DNA of 19,885 bases. Origin: Tannerellaceae bacterium (GTDB lineage: Bacteria; Bacteroidota; Bacteroidia; Bacteroidales; Tannerellaceae). The stretch lies in assembly GCA_031267775.1 (NCBI GenBank), contig JAIRYL010000081.1, positions 1 to 19,885 on the forward strand. The letters are read 5' to 3'. The notes under the pieces are model-generated. The model was not told where the DNA came from. It did not search any database and saw nothing but the letters and a program-made list of their open reading frames with translations. Position 1 is the first letter of the stretch, and each line of letters begins with the position of its first letter. The position numbers were made by a program, and so were the translations under genes. Shown here one piece after another: positions 1-7,586 of this stretch.

Positions 1-1
1 T

Positions 2-1444
2 TATAAATATCCTGCCGCAGTAGAAAAAGCGGCTGATAAAATACCGGAAGAAATACCGGAAGAAGAAATAGCCGGGCGGGAAGATTTCCGGAAGGTAACC
101 ACCTTTACCATAGACCCGAAAGACGCCAAAGACTTTGACGACGCCCTGTCTGTAAGAAAGCGTCCGAATGGACATTGGGAAATAGGGGTGCATATTGCCG
201 ACGTTACGCACTATGTCAAACCGGACAGTATCATCGAACGCGAAGCCGTTAGCCGGGCTACGTCGGTCTATCTGGTAGACCGTACGATTCCCATGCTGCC
301 CGAAAGACTTAGTAATTTGATCTGTTCCCTTCGCCCGGATGAAGAAAAATTATGCTTCTCGGCTATTTTTGAGTTGGATGGTAATGCCGAGGTGAAAAAC
401 TACCGGATCAAACGAACCGTTATTAAAAGCGACCGCCGGTTTACCTACGAAGAGGCGCAACAAATAATTGAAACAGGGGAGGGGGATTTTAAGGAAGAAA
501 TTCTTGCAACTAACGAACTGGCCAAAAAACTGCGCGCCAAACGATTCAGGGAGGGAGCCATCAATTTCGACCGGTATGAAGTGAAATTTGAAATTGACGA
601 AAACGGAAAGCCGCTTGCCGTCTATTTCAAGGAGGCTAAAGACGCTAACAAACTGATTGAAGAGTTCATGCTGCTGGCCAATAAAACGGTAGCCGAGTAC
701 GTAGGACGTATACCGAAAGGGAAAGCGCCCAAAACGTTTGTATATCGCATCCACGACTTGCCCGACCCGGATAAGATGGAGCATTTTGCGGAATTTGTCC
801 GCCGTTTTGGTTATAAAGTAAAAACGGAAGGCGAAAAGAGCGACGTATCGAAAGGGATTAATAAACTGCTTGATACCATACAGGGTAAACCGGAAGAAAA
901 CTTAATAGAAACATTGGCTATCCGTGCCATGCAGAAAGCCCGCTACGCTACCGAAAACGTGGGGCATTACGGATTGGCTTTTGAATATTACACGCATTTT
1001 ACGTCGCCTATCCGCCGGTATCCCGATATGATGGCGCATCGTTTGCTGGAGCGTTACCTTGCCGGCGGGCGCAGCGTGGTAAAAACCAAATATGAAGAAT
1101 TGTGCGAACATTGTTCGAGCATGGAGCAAATTGCCGCAAATGCCGAACGCGCTTCCATCAAGTACAAACAGGTTGAGTTTATGAGCGACAAAGTAGGCCG
1201 GGTATTCGACGGCGTTATATCGGGCGTAACAGAATGGGGATTATATGTGGAACTGAACGAAAACAAATGCGAAGGATTAGCGCCTATCCGCGACTTGCTT
1301 GACGATTATTATGTGTTTGACGATAAAAACTACACCCTCACAGGCCGACGGCATAAACATCAATTCCGCTTAGGCGACCCGATAACCGTTAAAGTAGCTC
1401 AGGCAAATTTAGAACGGAAACAACTGGACTTTACGCTTGTGTAA
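2..1444 (+). CDS. rnr: Ribonuclease R, 5'-truncated by the window edge
   Basis: This is the C-terminal 480 residues of a processive 3'-5' exoribonuclease of the RNB (RNase II/R) family, a cytoplasmic enzyme that degrades structured RNA. The frame is open from base 2, so the start lies outside the window; the ATG at 188 falls inside the catalytic domain and is not a start. Seen directly: the RNB signature TIDPKDAKDFDDALS (about bases 110-155) with its acidic metal-binding cluster, followed by HIADVTHYV, SNLICSLRPDE and HFTSPIRRYPDMMAHRLL, all in the usual order. A C-terminal S1 RNA-binding domain follows (GRVFDGVISGVTEWGLYVEL onward). The tail ends soon after S1 without the long basic extension of E. 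coli RNase R. It converges with the S37 peptidase gene, leaving only 28 bases between the stop codons. Confidence 0.96.
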   Translation, partial: YKYPAAVEKAADKIPEEIPEEEIAGREDFRKVTTFTIDPKDAKDFDDALSVRKRPNGHWEIGVHIADVTHYVKPDSIIEREAVSRATSVYLVDRTIPMLPERLSNLICSLRPDEEKLCFSAIFELDGNAEVKNYRIKRTVIKSDRRFTYEEAQQIIETGEGDFKEEILATNELAKKLRAKRFREGAINFDRYEVKFEIDENGKPLAVYFKEAKDANKLIEEFMLLANKTVAEYVGRIPKGKAPKTFVYRIHDLPDPDKMEHFAEFVRRFGYKVKTEGEKSDVSKGINKLLDTIQGKPEENLIETLAIRAMQKARYATENVGHYGLAFEYYTHFTSPIRRYPDMMAHRLLERYLAGGRSVVKTKYEELCEHCSSMEQIAANAERASIKYKQVEFMSDKVGRVFDGVISGVTEWGLYVELNENKCEGLAPIRDLLDDYYVFDDKNYTLTGRRHKHQFRLGDPITVKVAQANLERKQLDFTLV

Positions 1445-1472
1445 CGCAAGCGCAAAGCCAGACGCCTCCTTG

Positions 1473-2756
1473 CTACCGAAGCCAGGCTTCGAGCTGGTTT
1501 TGTATTTTCGCCTTCATTTCTTCCGGCATATTGCCGATACGCGCGCGATGGCTTCCACGGGGCTGAATATAGATTTGCTCGTTTACTTTGCCTTTAAAGT
1601 CGGGCACGCGGGTAGCGCTCCAGGGATCTGTCTCGCCATAGATCCAAATCATTTTAGGGTCGTTATCTTTCAGATACGTATAGATCTTATGATACAAAGC
1701 CGCATCAAACGTAATGGCGGGAGCCGTTGGAGGCAACATGATCTTATCCACATATCCATGCGTATGTTTAAGCGTCAGATATTTGCCAAATGGTTTGGTA
1801 TCATAGCCATAATACCCCAATTCTTTGGCAGCCTGTATAAAGAACGAAGCGTTTGGCTGCGTTTCGGAAAAATAATCAGGCCCGCTGATATCTGTCAGAT
1901 GATCAAACAGCGCCTTGTCCTCCGAATCAAGAGAAGGGATGCTGCTTACAGACGTTCCCCATTGCCAGAAAGCAAAAGAATACTCCAGCACGCAATAATC
2001 CAATACTTCGCCCCACGGGATTTTAAAGGTAAGATTCTTCTCTGCGCAAAACTTCTTCAGTAGCGGAAGCATGGCTTCTTTTCGTTTGAGTATTTCCAGT
2101 TGAAAGTTTTCAATCTGTTTCCTTTCCTTCTTTGTTCCCACTTTACGCAGAAACGCTTCCTGCCTGTCATCCTCCACAGCCTTGTTTAACGGGGCTACAT
2201 AGGGTACGGAAAAATCCACGTCGTCAGGAAAATAAGCCCGGTAGATCATCGCCGTCTGCCCCCCCTTGCTAATACCGGTACTAACCCATTTGCCGGGATA
2301 TAGCTGTTTAAAGGTGGCGGCGATATGATGCAAGTCGTAAGCCGAGTTTTCCGCCGTAAGATAATCCCAGTTAAGAGGTTCGGGCGTTGATTCAAGAAAA
2401 TAGCGATGCTCCACAAAAACCATATTCGCATCGATAAGTTTCGACAGTTCCTCCCGGTAACGCGGCGTCATAGCATAAGCGCCTCCATATCCCTCTGTTA
2501 CGATAACCGTCGGTCGGTCAAACCCGGCATGCGCAATAATAACCCGTTGAGCGAACGATCCCAATTCGGGGCGCTTATGATCCAGCGGCTGGGTAATCCT
2601 GACTACATATTTTTCAGTATAATGCTCGGATTCCAGCGCCTCCACGCGGTCAACGCCTTTAAGCTGTAACAGCTTATCTTTTAATTCGCTCGCAGATACG
2701 TACGTAACCTGCGAAAACAGTAAAGTAAAAAGTACTACATACAATAAACGTTTCAT
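1473..2756 (-). CDS. Secreted S37-family (PS-10 type) tripeptidyl aminopeptidase
   Basis: A 427-residue exported serine peptidase of the alpha/beta-hydrolase fold, matching the S37/PS-10 tripeptidyl aminopeptidase family common in Bacteroidales. The open frame extends upstream to 2969, but the ATG at 2756 is preferred: it gives a clean signal peptide (MKRLLYVVLFTLLFSQ, cleavage near SAS at 21-23), while the upstream part is A/T-rich leader. Catalytic elements are visible: TEGYGG at 88-92, nucleophile motif GISKGG with Ser163, Asp377 in YGETDPW and His403 in GSHRARI. The QPLDH segment near 56-60 is also typical of S28/S37 enzymes. It probably acts in the periplasm or outside the cell, removing tripeptides from peptides. 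The gene stands alone, with its own promoter-like box and structured leader. Confidence 0.88.
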   Translation of the reverse strand: MKRLLYVVLFTLLFSQVTYVSASELKDKLLQLKGVDRVEALESEHYTEKYVVRITQPLDHKRPELGSFAQRVIIAHAGFDRPTVIVTEGYGGAYAMTPRYREELSKLIDANMVFVEHRYFLESTPEPLNWDYLTAENSAYDLHHIAATFKQLYPGKWVSTGISKGGQTAMIYRAYFPDDVDFSVPYVAPLNKAVEDDRQEAFLRKVGTKKERKQIENFQLEILKRKEAMLPLLKKFCAEKNLTFKIPWGEVLDYCVLEYSFAFWQWGTSVSSIPSLDSEDKALFDHLTDISGPDYFSETQPNASFFIQAAKELGYYGYDTKPFGKYLTLKHTHGYVDKIMLPPTAPAITFDAALYHKIYTYLKDNDPKMIWIYGETDPWSATRVPDFKGKVNEQIYIQPRGSHRARIGNMPEEMKAKIQNQLEAWLR

Positions 2757-2827
2757 GGTAATTATTTTTGATGACGTTAAAAAAAACAGGCGTCTGTAAA
2801 AAACAGCGTCAATCCGCCGACAATCGA

Positions 2828-2856
2828 TTCTTTTTGTTTTTATAAAACAAAAAGAA
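2828..2856. repeat. Perfect 13-bp inverted repeat in the peptidase leader
   Basis: Arms TTCTTTTTGTTTT (2828-2840) and AAAACAAAAAGAA (2844-2856) are perfectly complementary around a 3-base spacer. The element lies about 72-100 bases upstream of the peptidase start and just downstream of its likely promoter, so it would sit in the 5' part of the mRNA leader. It could be an operator, an RNA hairpin or mRNA-protective structure. No long T run follows immediately on the minus strand. Confidence 0.6.
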
Positions 2857-2877
2857 CCCTCCACCGCATGTCGCAGC

Positions 2878-2912
2878 GCAAATATAAAGAAGAATACCAA
2901 GAAAATAAACAA
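2878..2912 (-). promoter_or_regulatory. Likely promoter of the S37 peptidase gene
   Basis: On the minus strand, TATATTTGC (2886-2878) matches the Bacteroidota -7 consensus TAnnTTTG. A TTG within TTTTG (2912-2910) lies 23 bases upstream as a possible -33 element, at the long end of usual spacing. Transcription would start near 2871 and give a leader of about 115 bases. Confidence 0.5.
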
Positions 2913-2955
2913 AACAACAGAATTATATACGCCTGTCCCTATAACCGTTAGAACT

Positions 2956-2991
2956 AAAAAAAAGGCCACTCTTCTCAGAGAGGCCTTTTTT
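2956..2991 (-). terminator. Intrinsic terminator downstream of greA-HIT (second of two)
   Basis: On the minus strand a GGCC-A-CTCT stem (one A-A mismatch) with loop TCTC-type is followed by eight T residues; A and T tracts on both sides make it potentially bidirectional. It lies about 140 bases past the HIT stop codon and upstream of the peptidase promoter, separating the two units. Confidence 0.7.
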
Positions 2992-3049
2992 CAAGGTTAA
3001 CAAATTATGAGTAAAAACTACTAATATAATTAGTTGTTTGATTTCTGCT

Positions 3050-3069
3050 AAAAAAGCCTCTTAAAGGCT
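3050..3069 (-). terminator. Intrinsic terminator downstream of greA-HIT (first of two)
   Basis: On the minus strand AGCCT-TTAAG-AGGCT forms a 5-bp stem with a 5-base loop followed directly by six T residues, 59 bases after the HIT stop codon. The stem is short, which may be why a second terminator lies downstream. Confidence 0.6.
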
Positions 3070-3127
3070 ATCAGAAACTATTTGCAAAGATAAAAATTGT
3101 TTTTATAAATAAAAAACAATTCTTCAT

Positions 3128-3523
3128 TTATTTATACTCGTTTCTTATTTTCCCGGCTGTTACAGCTAATTCTTCCTGCGAAGGAGTTAATTTATTTTTG
3201 CTAAAACAGAGGTCGGATTCTTGTGTTATGGGCGCCAGGTGGATATGCGCATGAGGCACTTCCAGTCCCATAACAGTTAGTCCGATACGTTTGCATGGTA
3301 TCGCCGCTTTTTGGGCGCGGGCTACCCGTTTGGCAAATGCCATCATCCGGCCTAACGCATCGTCGTCGATATCAAAAATATAATCTATTTCCTGTTTGGG
3401 GACTACCAATACATGCCCTGTCGCTACCGGATTGATATCCAGAAACGCAAAGAACTCGTCATTTTCCGCAATCGGGTGACAGGGTATTTCTCCTGCCATG
3501 ATCCTGCTGAATATGCTTGCCAT
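3128..3523 (-). CDS. HIT-family nucleotide-binding hydrolase (HinT-like)
   Basis: A 131-residue histidine-triad protein of the HinT branch. Such enzymes hydrolyse nucleoside phosphoramidates and related adducts in the cytoplasm. The family core is complete: N-terminal SIFSRIMAGEIPCHPIAE, the FLDINPVATGHVLVVPK strand region (28-43) and the catalytic triad PHAHIHLAP with His91, His93 and His95. Length is normal for the family. The ATG at 3523 lies 11 bases after the greA stop, so the two genes form an operon; greA followed by a HIT gene is, from memory, a recurrent order in Bacteroidetes. Two terminators follow. The physiological substrate cannot be read from the sequence. Confidence 0.93.
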   Translation of the reverse strand: MASIFSRIMAGEIPCHPIAENDEFFAFLDINPVATGHVLVVPKQEIDYIFDIDDDALGRMMAFAKRVARAQKAAIPCKRIGLTVMGLEVPHAHIHLAPITQESDLCFSKNKLTPSQEELAVTAGKIRNEYK

Positions 3524-3534
3524 AATTAATTTGT

Positions 3535-4005
3535 TTAAATAGATATTTCTATAATTTCCAAGCTCATAACTCCGGAGGGGACGGTAATATTTACCACATC
3601 GCCTACTTTTTTGCCCATTAATCCCTGCGCAATAGGAGCGCTTACGGCAATTTTACCTTCTTTCAGGTTTGCTTCCGAATCCGATACCAGCATGTAGGTC
3701 ATGACGGCATTATTCTTGATATTTTTAATTTTCACTCTATTTAGTATCTGGACGGCGTCTGTCGATATCTTTGATTCGTCAATCAGACGGGCATTAGAGA
3801 GTAAACCTTTCAGTTGAGCCAGTTTCGCTTCCATAATACCTTGTGCGTCTTTTGCCGCGTCGTATTCTGCATTTTCAGACAAATCGCCTTTATCTCTTGC
3901 TTCAGCAATTTGCGCAGAGATTTCTGGTCGCTTCACAGCTTCCAAATAATTTATTTCGGCTAATATCTTATTGTAGCCTTCTTCTGTCATATAACTAACA
4001 GCCAT
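3535..4005 (-). CDS. greA: Transcript cleavage factor GreA
   Basis: A 156-residue transcription elongation factor that enters the RNA polymerase secondary channel and stimulates cleavage of backtracked transcripts. The N-terminal coiled coil carries the tip motif ARDKGDLSENAEYDA (36-50), with Asp41 and Glu44 as the acidic tip residues known to coordinate catalytic Mg2+. The C-terminal FKBP-like domain has the usual PIAQGLMGKKVGDVV (about 124-138). The start at 4005 is supported by a strong Shine-Dalgarno AAGGAGGA (4013-4020 on the minus strand), which is notable because most genes here lack one; an internal Met at residue 6 is less well placed. First gene of the greA-HIT operon, preceded by a promoter and an attenuator-like leader. 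Confidence 0.97.
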   Translation of the reverse strand: MAVSYMTEEGYNKILAEINYLEAVKRPEISAQIAEARDKGDLSENAEYDAAKDAQGIMEAKLAQLKGLLSNARLIDESKISTDAVQILNRVKIKNIKNNAVMTYMLVSDSEANLKEGKIAVSAPIAQGLMGKKVGDVVNITVPSGVMSLEIIEISI

Positions 4006-4056
4006 AACAAATCCTCCTTACGGTTTTTAATCTTACATATTTTTTTTAGATAAAAT

Positions 4057-4087
4057 AAAAAAAGAATCCCAGCCATTCCCTGGCCGG
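4057..4087 (-). terminator. Attenuator-like hairpin in the greA leader
   Basis: On the minus strand the RNA CCGGCCA-GGGAA-UGGCUGG forms a 7-bp stem (one G-U pair) with a 5-base loop, followed by GAUUC and then seven U residues. It lies between the predicted greA transcription start (near 4112) and the greA ATG (4005), so it would cut the transcript at about 50 nt unless read through. The 5-base gap before the U run makes it less than ideal as a terminator. Confidence 0.5.
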
Positions 4088-4096
4088 AACTCATGT

Positions 4097-4113
4097 TGTA
4101 CATACTATGTACA
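4097..4113. promoter_or_regulatory. Palindrome at the predicted greA transcription start
   Basis: TGTACATA-C-TATGTACA is a perfect inverted repeat with 8-bp arms around one central base. It covers the predicted greA start site immediately downstream of the -7 box, a position from which a dimeric repressor could block initiation. No regulator gene for it is visible nearby. Confidence 0.45.
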
Positions 4114-4118
4114 TTTTA

Positions 4119-4149
4119 CAAATATAAGCATATTTACCCATATAGACAA
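4119..4149 (-). promoter_or_regulatory. Likely promoter of greA-HIT
   Basis: On the minus strand TATATTTG (4126-4119) fits the Bacteroidota -7 consensus TAnnTTTG exactly, and a TTG (4149-4147) lies 20 bases upstream, the usual -33 spacing. Predicted start near 4112, leader of about 107 bases. Confidence 0.6.
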
Positions 4150-4218
4150 CATACTAATTCGTGCTTTAAAACATACTTCTTCTCTTTTGCCATGCCCGGC
4201 AGGAATGGCTGTTTTTTC

Positions 4219-4226
4219 TATTTTTG
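4219..4226 (+). promoter_or_regulatory. Possible -7 box of the DUF418 gene
   Basis: TATTTTTG matches TAnnTTTG, 33 bases before the DUF418 ATG. No TTG is found at the expected -33 distance (the nearest TTTTG ends 29 bases upstream), so support is limited. Confidence 0.35.
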
Positions 4227-4258
4227 TGCAGTATTAAATCTGTAGAAATTAAAGAGAG

Positions 4259-5491
4259 ATGAAAAACAATACGGCTCCTGTTACCGCTAAGCGGCGGTTT
4301 GTGATATTAGATTTCCTGCGAGGGATTGCGTTGTTGGGTATCGGGCTGGCAAACTTTCCCGAATTTGCATTATATACGTTTCAGAAAAGCGAGGTAGTGG
4401 AGGCTATGCCTACTGCCGGAATTGATTATGTGGTGAAATTCCTCCAGTATACGTTTATCGACGGTAAGTTTTATACCCTGTTTTCGCTCTTGTTCGGGAT
4501 TGGTTTTTCAATCATTATTTCGAAGACGCCGGAGAAAGGCGACAAAGGGCTTGCTTTATTCTACAGGCGGATGATTTTCTTATTTCTGGCAGGACTGTTT
4601 CATCTTTTGTTTTTATGGGCCGGGGATATTTTGGTTTTGTACGCATCCTTGGGTTTACTATTGCCGTTGTTCAGGAACGTATCGAATAAAAAGCTGCTGG
4701 TATATGCCGGTATACTGTTATTGTTTCCGGTTGTGATAGACGCATTAATCGTACTGTCCGGCTACCGGCTGAACTTGGCGGCTCCGGCCATTGATGCATC
4801 TGTTTATTTTCAGCAGAAAGCGGGAATAACTGACGACAACTTTGGTATATGGCTGCTGGAAGCAGAGACCTGTCGGGATGTGTTGAAATTTAACTGGCAA
4901 GGTTCTTTTATCCGTATGCAGGAATTTATCGAGGGAAACCGGATATGTAAGGTAGGGGGATTATTCCTGCTTGGGCTGTACATCGGGCGGAACAGGATAT
5001 ATGCCAATTTGGAGGAGAATATGCCTCTGCTGAAAAACATTCGCTTTTACGGTTTTCTGATTGCTTTGCCGCTGTCTGTTTTGTATGCTTGGAATGCGGT
5101 TCACGACAGGCCTTTCGGAATGATACCGACGGCTGTTCTCTATGCCGTAAGCGTATTTCCGTTAAGCTTTGCTTATATTTCGGCCATCTGCTTATGGTAT
5201 TTGAAAAAGAAAGAGCGCTTGCTGTTCCATGTTTTGGCTGCGCCGGGACGTATGGCGCTGACTAATTATATCGGGCAGTCTGTATCCGGTATGTTTATCT
5301 TTTATGGAATTGGGCTGGGATTGGGAGCTACTATTGGCCTGATATATGTAGAGATTATTGCGGCAGGGGTGTTTTTTATTCAGGTAGCAGGCAGTTATGT
5401 ATGGCTGCATTATTTTCAGTATGGCCTGCTGGAGTGGATATGGCGTATGCTTACCTGTGGGAAGTGGTTAAAAATAATGAAGCAGGATTAA
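4259..5491 (+). CDS. DUF418 family multi-spanning membrane protein (YeiB-like)
   Basis: A 410-residue inner-membrane protein of the DUF418 family, whose biochemical role is not established; relatives belong to the acyltransferase-3-like membrane superfamily. Seen directly: the family N-terminal motif RRFVILDFLRGIALLGI (12-28), about eight to ten hydrophobic spans, a central polar loop (about 175-235) and the C-terminal DUF418 block with GRMALTNYIGQS and the ending FQYGLLEWIWRMLTCGKW. The start is supported by a purine-rich AAAGAGAG immediately before the ATG. It is the first gene of a + strand cluster; 65 bases separate it from the DUF3737 gene, so co-transcription is possible but not certain. 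A role in export or modification of small hydrophobic compounds is sometimes suggested for the family; nothing here decides this. Confidence 0.9.
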   Translation: MKNNTAPVTAKRRFVILDFLRGIALLGIGLANFPEFALYTFQKSEVVEAMPTAGIDYVVKFLQYTFIDGKFYTLFSLLFGIGFSIIISKTPEKGDKGLALFYRRMIFLFLAGLFHLLFLWAGDILVLYASLGLLLPLFRNVSNKKLLVYAGILLLFPVVIDALIVLSGYRLNLAAPAIDASVYFQQKAGITDDNFGIWLLEAETCRDVLKFNWQGSFIRMQEFIEGNRICKVGGLFLLGLYIGRNRIYANLEENMPLLKNIRFYGFLIALPLSVLYAWNAVHDRPFGMIPTAVLYAVSVFPLSFAYISAICLWYLKKKERLLFHVLAAPGRMALTNYIGQSVSGMFIFYGIGLGLGATIGLIYVEIIAAGVFFIQVAGSYVWLHYFQYGLLEWIWRMLTCGKWLKIMKQD

Positions 5492-5556
5492 ACGAAAAGA
5501 GAGAAGAGCAGTCCAATTAATTTACAAATAATGAACAAACACGAATAGACAAACGT

Positions 5557-6426
5557 ATGGTTGACAAAAAGACAATTAGCAACACTTTTTTTGAAGGCGA
5601 ACGCCCTTTATTTGCCACAAACAATATCAGACTTGAACAGGTGAAATTTTATCCCGGCGAATCGGCCGTAAAAGAGTGTAACAATGTAGAAGCGTATAAA
5701 TGCGAATTTATGTGCAAATATCCTTTCTGGCATAATGATAATACCTTGATAGAAGATTGCCTGTTTACTGTTTATAGCCGGGCGGCTATCTGGTATTCCA
5801 AGAATATACGGATGATTGATACGGTGGTGGAAGCTCCCAAAATGTTTCGCGAAATAGATGGCTTGTACCTTGAAAATGTAAAACTGCCCAATGCGGCCGA
5901 ATGTGGGTGGAATTGCCGCAATATCAAATTTCGTCAGGTAGAAGTAAAAGGCGGCGATTATATCTTTATGAATGCCCGGAATATTGAAATAGACGACTTC
6001 TGTCTGCAAGGGAATTATTCGTTTCAGGATGCGAAACATGTAGTGATTCGTCATGCGCGGCTCGACTCGAAGGACGCTTTTTGGAATACGGAGAATGTAA
6101 CTGTTTATGATTCGGCTATAAGCGGCGAATATCTGGGGTGGCATTCAAAGAACCTGAGACTGGTAAACTGTAAGATTTCGGGTACGCAACCTTTGTGTTA
6201 TGCTACGGATTTAGTGATGGAGAACTGCGAGTTAACGGCGTGCGCCGACCTGTGTTTTGAATACAGTACGTTGCAGGCCGAAATAAACAGCCCGGTTACA
6301 AGTATCAAGAATCCGGGTAAGGGGTATATAACGGCTTGGCATATTGGAGAAATTATTATCGATGAAAATTGCAAAAGTCCGGGAGCATGCGATATTAAGG
6401 TTATCCAGCAAACAATGGCGATATAA
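5557..6426 (+). CDS. DUF3737 family right-handed beta-helix protein
   Basis: A 289-residue protein of the DUF3737 family, function unknown. The sequence is a ladder of short strands with regularly spaced Asn, Cys and aromatic residues (for example VEAYKCEFMCKYPFWHN, KNIRMIDTVVEAPKMFRE, RNIEIDDFCLQGNYSFQD, TENVTVYDSAISGEYLGWHS), each repeat about 20 residues, which is what a parallel beta-helix predicts. No signal peptide, so it is likely cytoplasmic. It overlaps the next gene by one base (TAATG), meaning translational coupling to the MalY/PatB-type enzyme; the family name and this pairing suggest the two act on a common substrate, but the substrate is unknown. No Shine-Dalgarno is visible before the ATG at 5557, as is common in Bacteroidota. 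Confidence 0.9.
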   Translation: MVDKKTISNTFFEGERPLFATNNIRLEQVKFYPGESAVKECNNVEAYKCEFMCKYPFWHNDNTLIEDCLFTVYSRAAIWYSKNIRMIDTVVEAPKMFREIDGLYLENVKLPNAAECGWNCRNIKFRQVEVKGGDYIFMNARNIEIDDFCLQGNYSFQDAKHVVIRHARLDSKDAFWNTENVTVYDSAISGEYLGWHSKNLRLVNCKISGTQPLCYATDLVMENCELTACADLCFEYSTLQAEINSPVTSIKNPGKGYITAWHIGEIIIDENCKSPGACDIKVIQQTMAI

Positions 6427-7586
6427 TGGCATACGATTTTAACGAGATTATTCCCCGGCGGGGAAGCAACTCGTATAAATGGGACTCGGCAAAAGAAGAA
6501 GATATACTGCCGATGTGGGTGGCAGATATGGATTTCCGCACGGCGCCGCCTGTTATAGAAGCCTTGGAAAAGAGGGCGCAACAGGGCATTTTTGGATATA
6601 CAAAGACGCCCGATACGTATTTTCGGGCAATAATCGACTGGTTTGCGAGGAGACACGGGGTTTGTTTCGAGAAAGAGTGGATACTTTTTACCACGGGGGT
6701 GGTTCCGGCTTTGTCGGCTGTTATCAAAGCGCTGACTGTTCCGGGCGACGAGGTAATTGTTCAGGAGCCGGTATATAATTGTTTTTTTTCTTCTATCCGT
6801 AATAACCGGTGCGAAATAATTTCTAACAACTTATTATATAAGGAAGGGCGCTATGGCATAGACTTTGCCGACCTGGAAGCAAAAGCTGCCGGCCCAAAGG
6901 CTAAATTATTGCTGCTTTGCAGTCCGCACAATCCGGCGGGAAGGGTTTGGACAAGAGAAGAACTTCTGCAAACCGGGCAGATCTGCCTCCGCCATAATGT
7001 AACGGTCGTATCCGACGAAATACATGCCGACCTTGTTTATCCGGGACATACGCATATCCCCTTTGCTTCGCTTGGCGAGGCGTTCTGCAATCATTCCGTT
7101 ACGTGTACGTCGCCGGGCAAGACGTTTAATTTGGCCGGGATACAAGTGGCCAATATTATCGCCGCCGACAAAGATATGCGTAAAAAGATAGATAAAGCGC
7201 TCAATATAAACGAGGTTTGCGAGATCAACGCTTTTGCGGCGGAAGCCCTTACGGCTGCCTACAATAAGGGCGAAGCATGGTTTGAAGCCCTGAAAATATA
7301 CCTCTGGGAGAACTATGCCTGCCTGCTTGATTTCTTTGCGCAGCATCTTCCACAATTAAAAACAGCGCCGCTGGAAGCTACCTACCTGGTTTGGGTAGAC
7401 TGTACGGCCTTGGGCTTGACTTCGGCAGATATAGCGGGGATGCTGTTAAACAAAGAGAAGCTTTGGATAAATGAAGGCCCCCTGTACGGCAGGGCCGGCG
7501 AAGGCTTTATCCGCCTGAACATTGCCTGTCCGAGAGCATTGTTGCTAAAAGGGCTGGAAAAGATAAGACATGCCTTTGGGAAATGA
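6426..7586 (+). CDS. MalY/PatB-type PLP-dependent aminotransferase or C-S lyase
   Basis: A 386-residue fold-type I PLP enzyme of the MalY/PatB group. Many members are cystathionine beta-lyases (C-S lyases) releasing homocysteine, pyruvate and ammonia; some act as aminotransferases. Visible landmarks: N-terminal W-V-A-D-M-D-F (31-37), GYTKTPDTYF, the PLP-phosphate region FTTGVVPALS, HNPAGRVW (168-175), SDEIHADL with Asp197, the Schiff-base lysine Lys232 in TSPGKTFNLAGIQ, and a C-terminal substrate-carboxylate Arg in GFIRLNIACPR. Length is normal. The start codon overlaps the DUF3737 stop and the TGA stop overlaps the ATG of the transporter pseudogene (ATGA), so this was a tightly coupled three-gene unit. 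Exact substrate cannot be chosen from sequence. Confidence 0.92.
   Translation: MAYDFNEIIPRRGSNSYKWDSAKEEDILPMWVADMDFRTAPPVIEALEKRAQQGIFGYTKTPDTYFRAIIDWFARRHGVCFEKEWILFTTGVVPALSAVIKALTVPGDEVIVQEPVYNCFFSSIRNNRCEIISNNLLYKEGRYGIDFADLEAKAAGPKAKLLLLCSPHNPAGRVWTREELLQTGQICLRHNVTVVSDEIHADLVYPGHTHIPFASLGEAFCNHSVTCTSPGKTFNLAGIQVANIIAADKDMRKKIDKALNINEVCEINAFAAEALTAAYNKGEAWFEALKIYLWENYACLLDFFAQHLPQLKTAPLEATYLVWVDCTALGLTSADIAGMLLNKEKLWINEGPLYGRAGEGFIRLNIACPRALLLKGLEKIRHAFGK

Larger units (their letters stand above)
2757..3127. other. Intergenic region between the S37 peptidase and HIT genes
   Basis: This 371-base gene-free stretch holds, reading on the minus strand from HIT towards the peptidase: a TATCTTTGC box (3084-3092), two intrinsic terminators (3050-3069 and 2956-2991), a TATATTTGC promoter-like box (2878-2886) and a perfect A/T inverted repeat (2828-2856). 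No convincing coding sequence was seen; the 71-residue upstream extension of the peptidase frame is poly-Phe/Ile/Val-rich and runs through the promoter and a terminator. Confidence 0.6.

Noticed and set aside
1477..1491. CGAAGC-CAG-GCTTCG hairpin after rnr as its terminator
   Set aside because: It lies within the last codons of the convergent peptidase gene and is followed only by a broken T stretch, so it is too weak to call.
1437..2063. 208-residue + strand frame
   Set aside because: Antisense to the S37 peptidase, which has full catalytic motifs; no family features in the frame.
2757..2969. N-terminal 71-residue extension of the S37 peptidase frame
   Set aside because: It covers the promoter-like box, an inverted repeat and part of a terminator, and would bury a good signal peptide; the ATG at 2756 is the better start.
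5608..6144. 178-residue minus-strand frame opposite DUF3737
   Set aside because: Shadow of a well-recognised family; no start context or motif.
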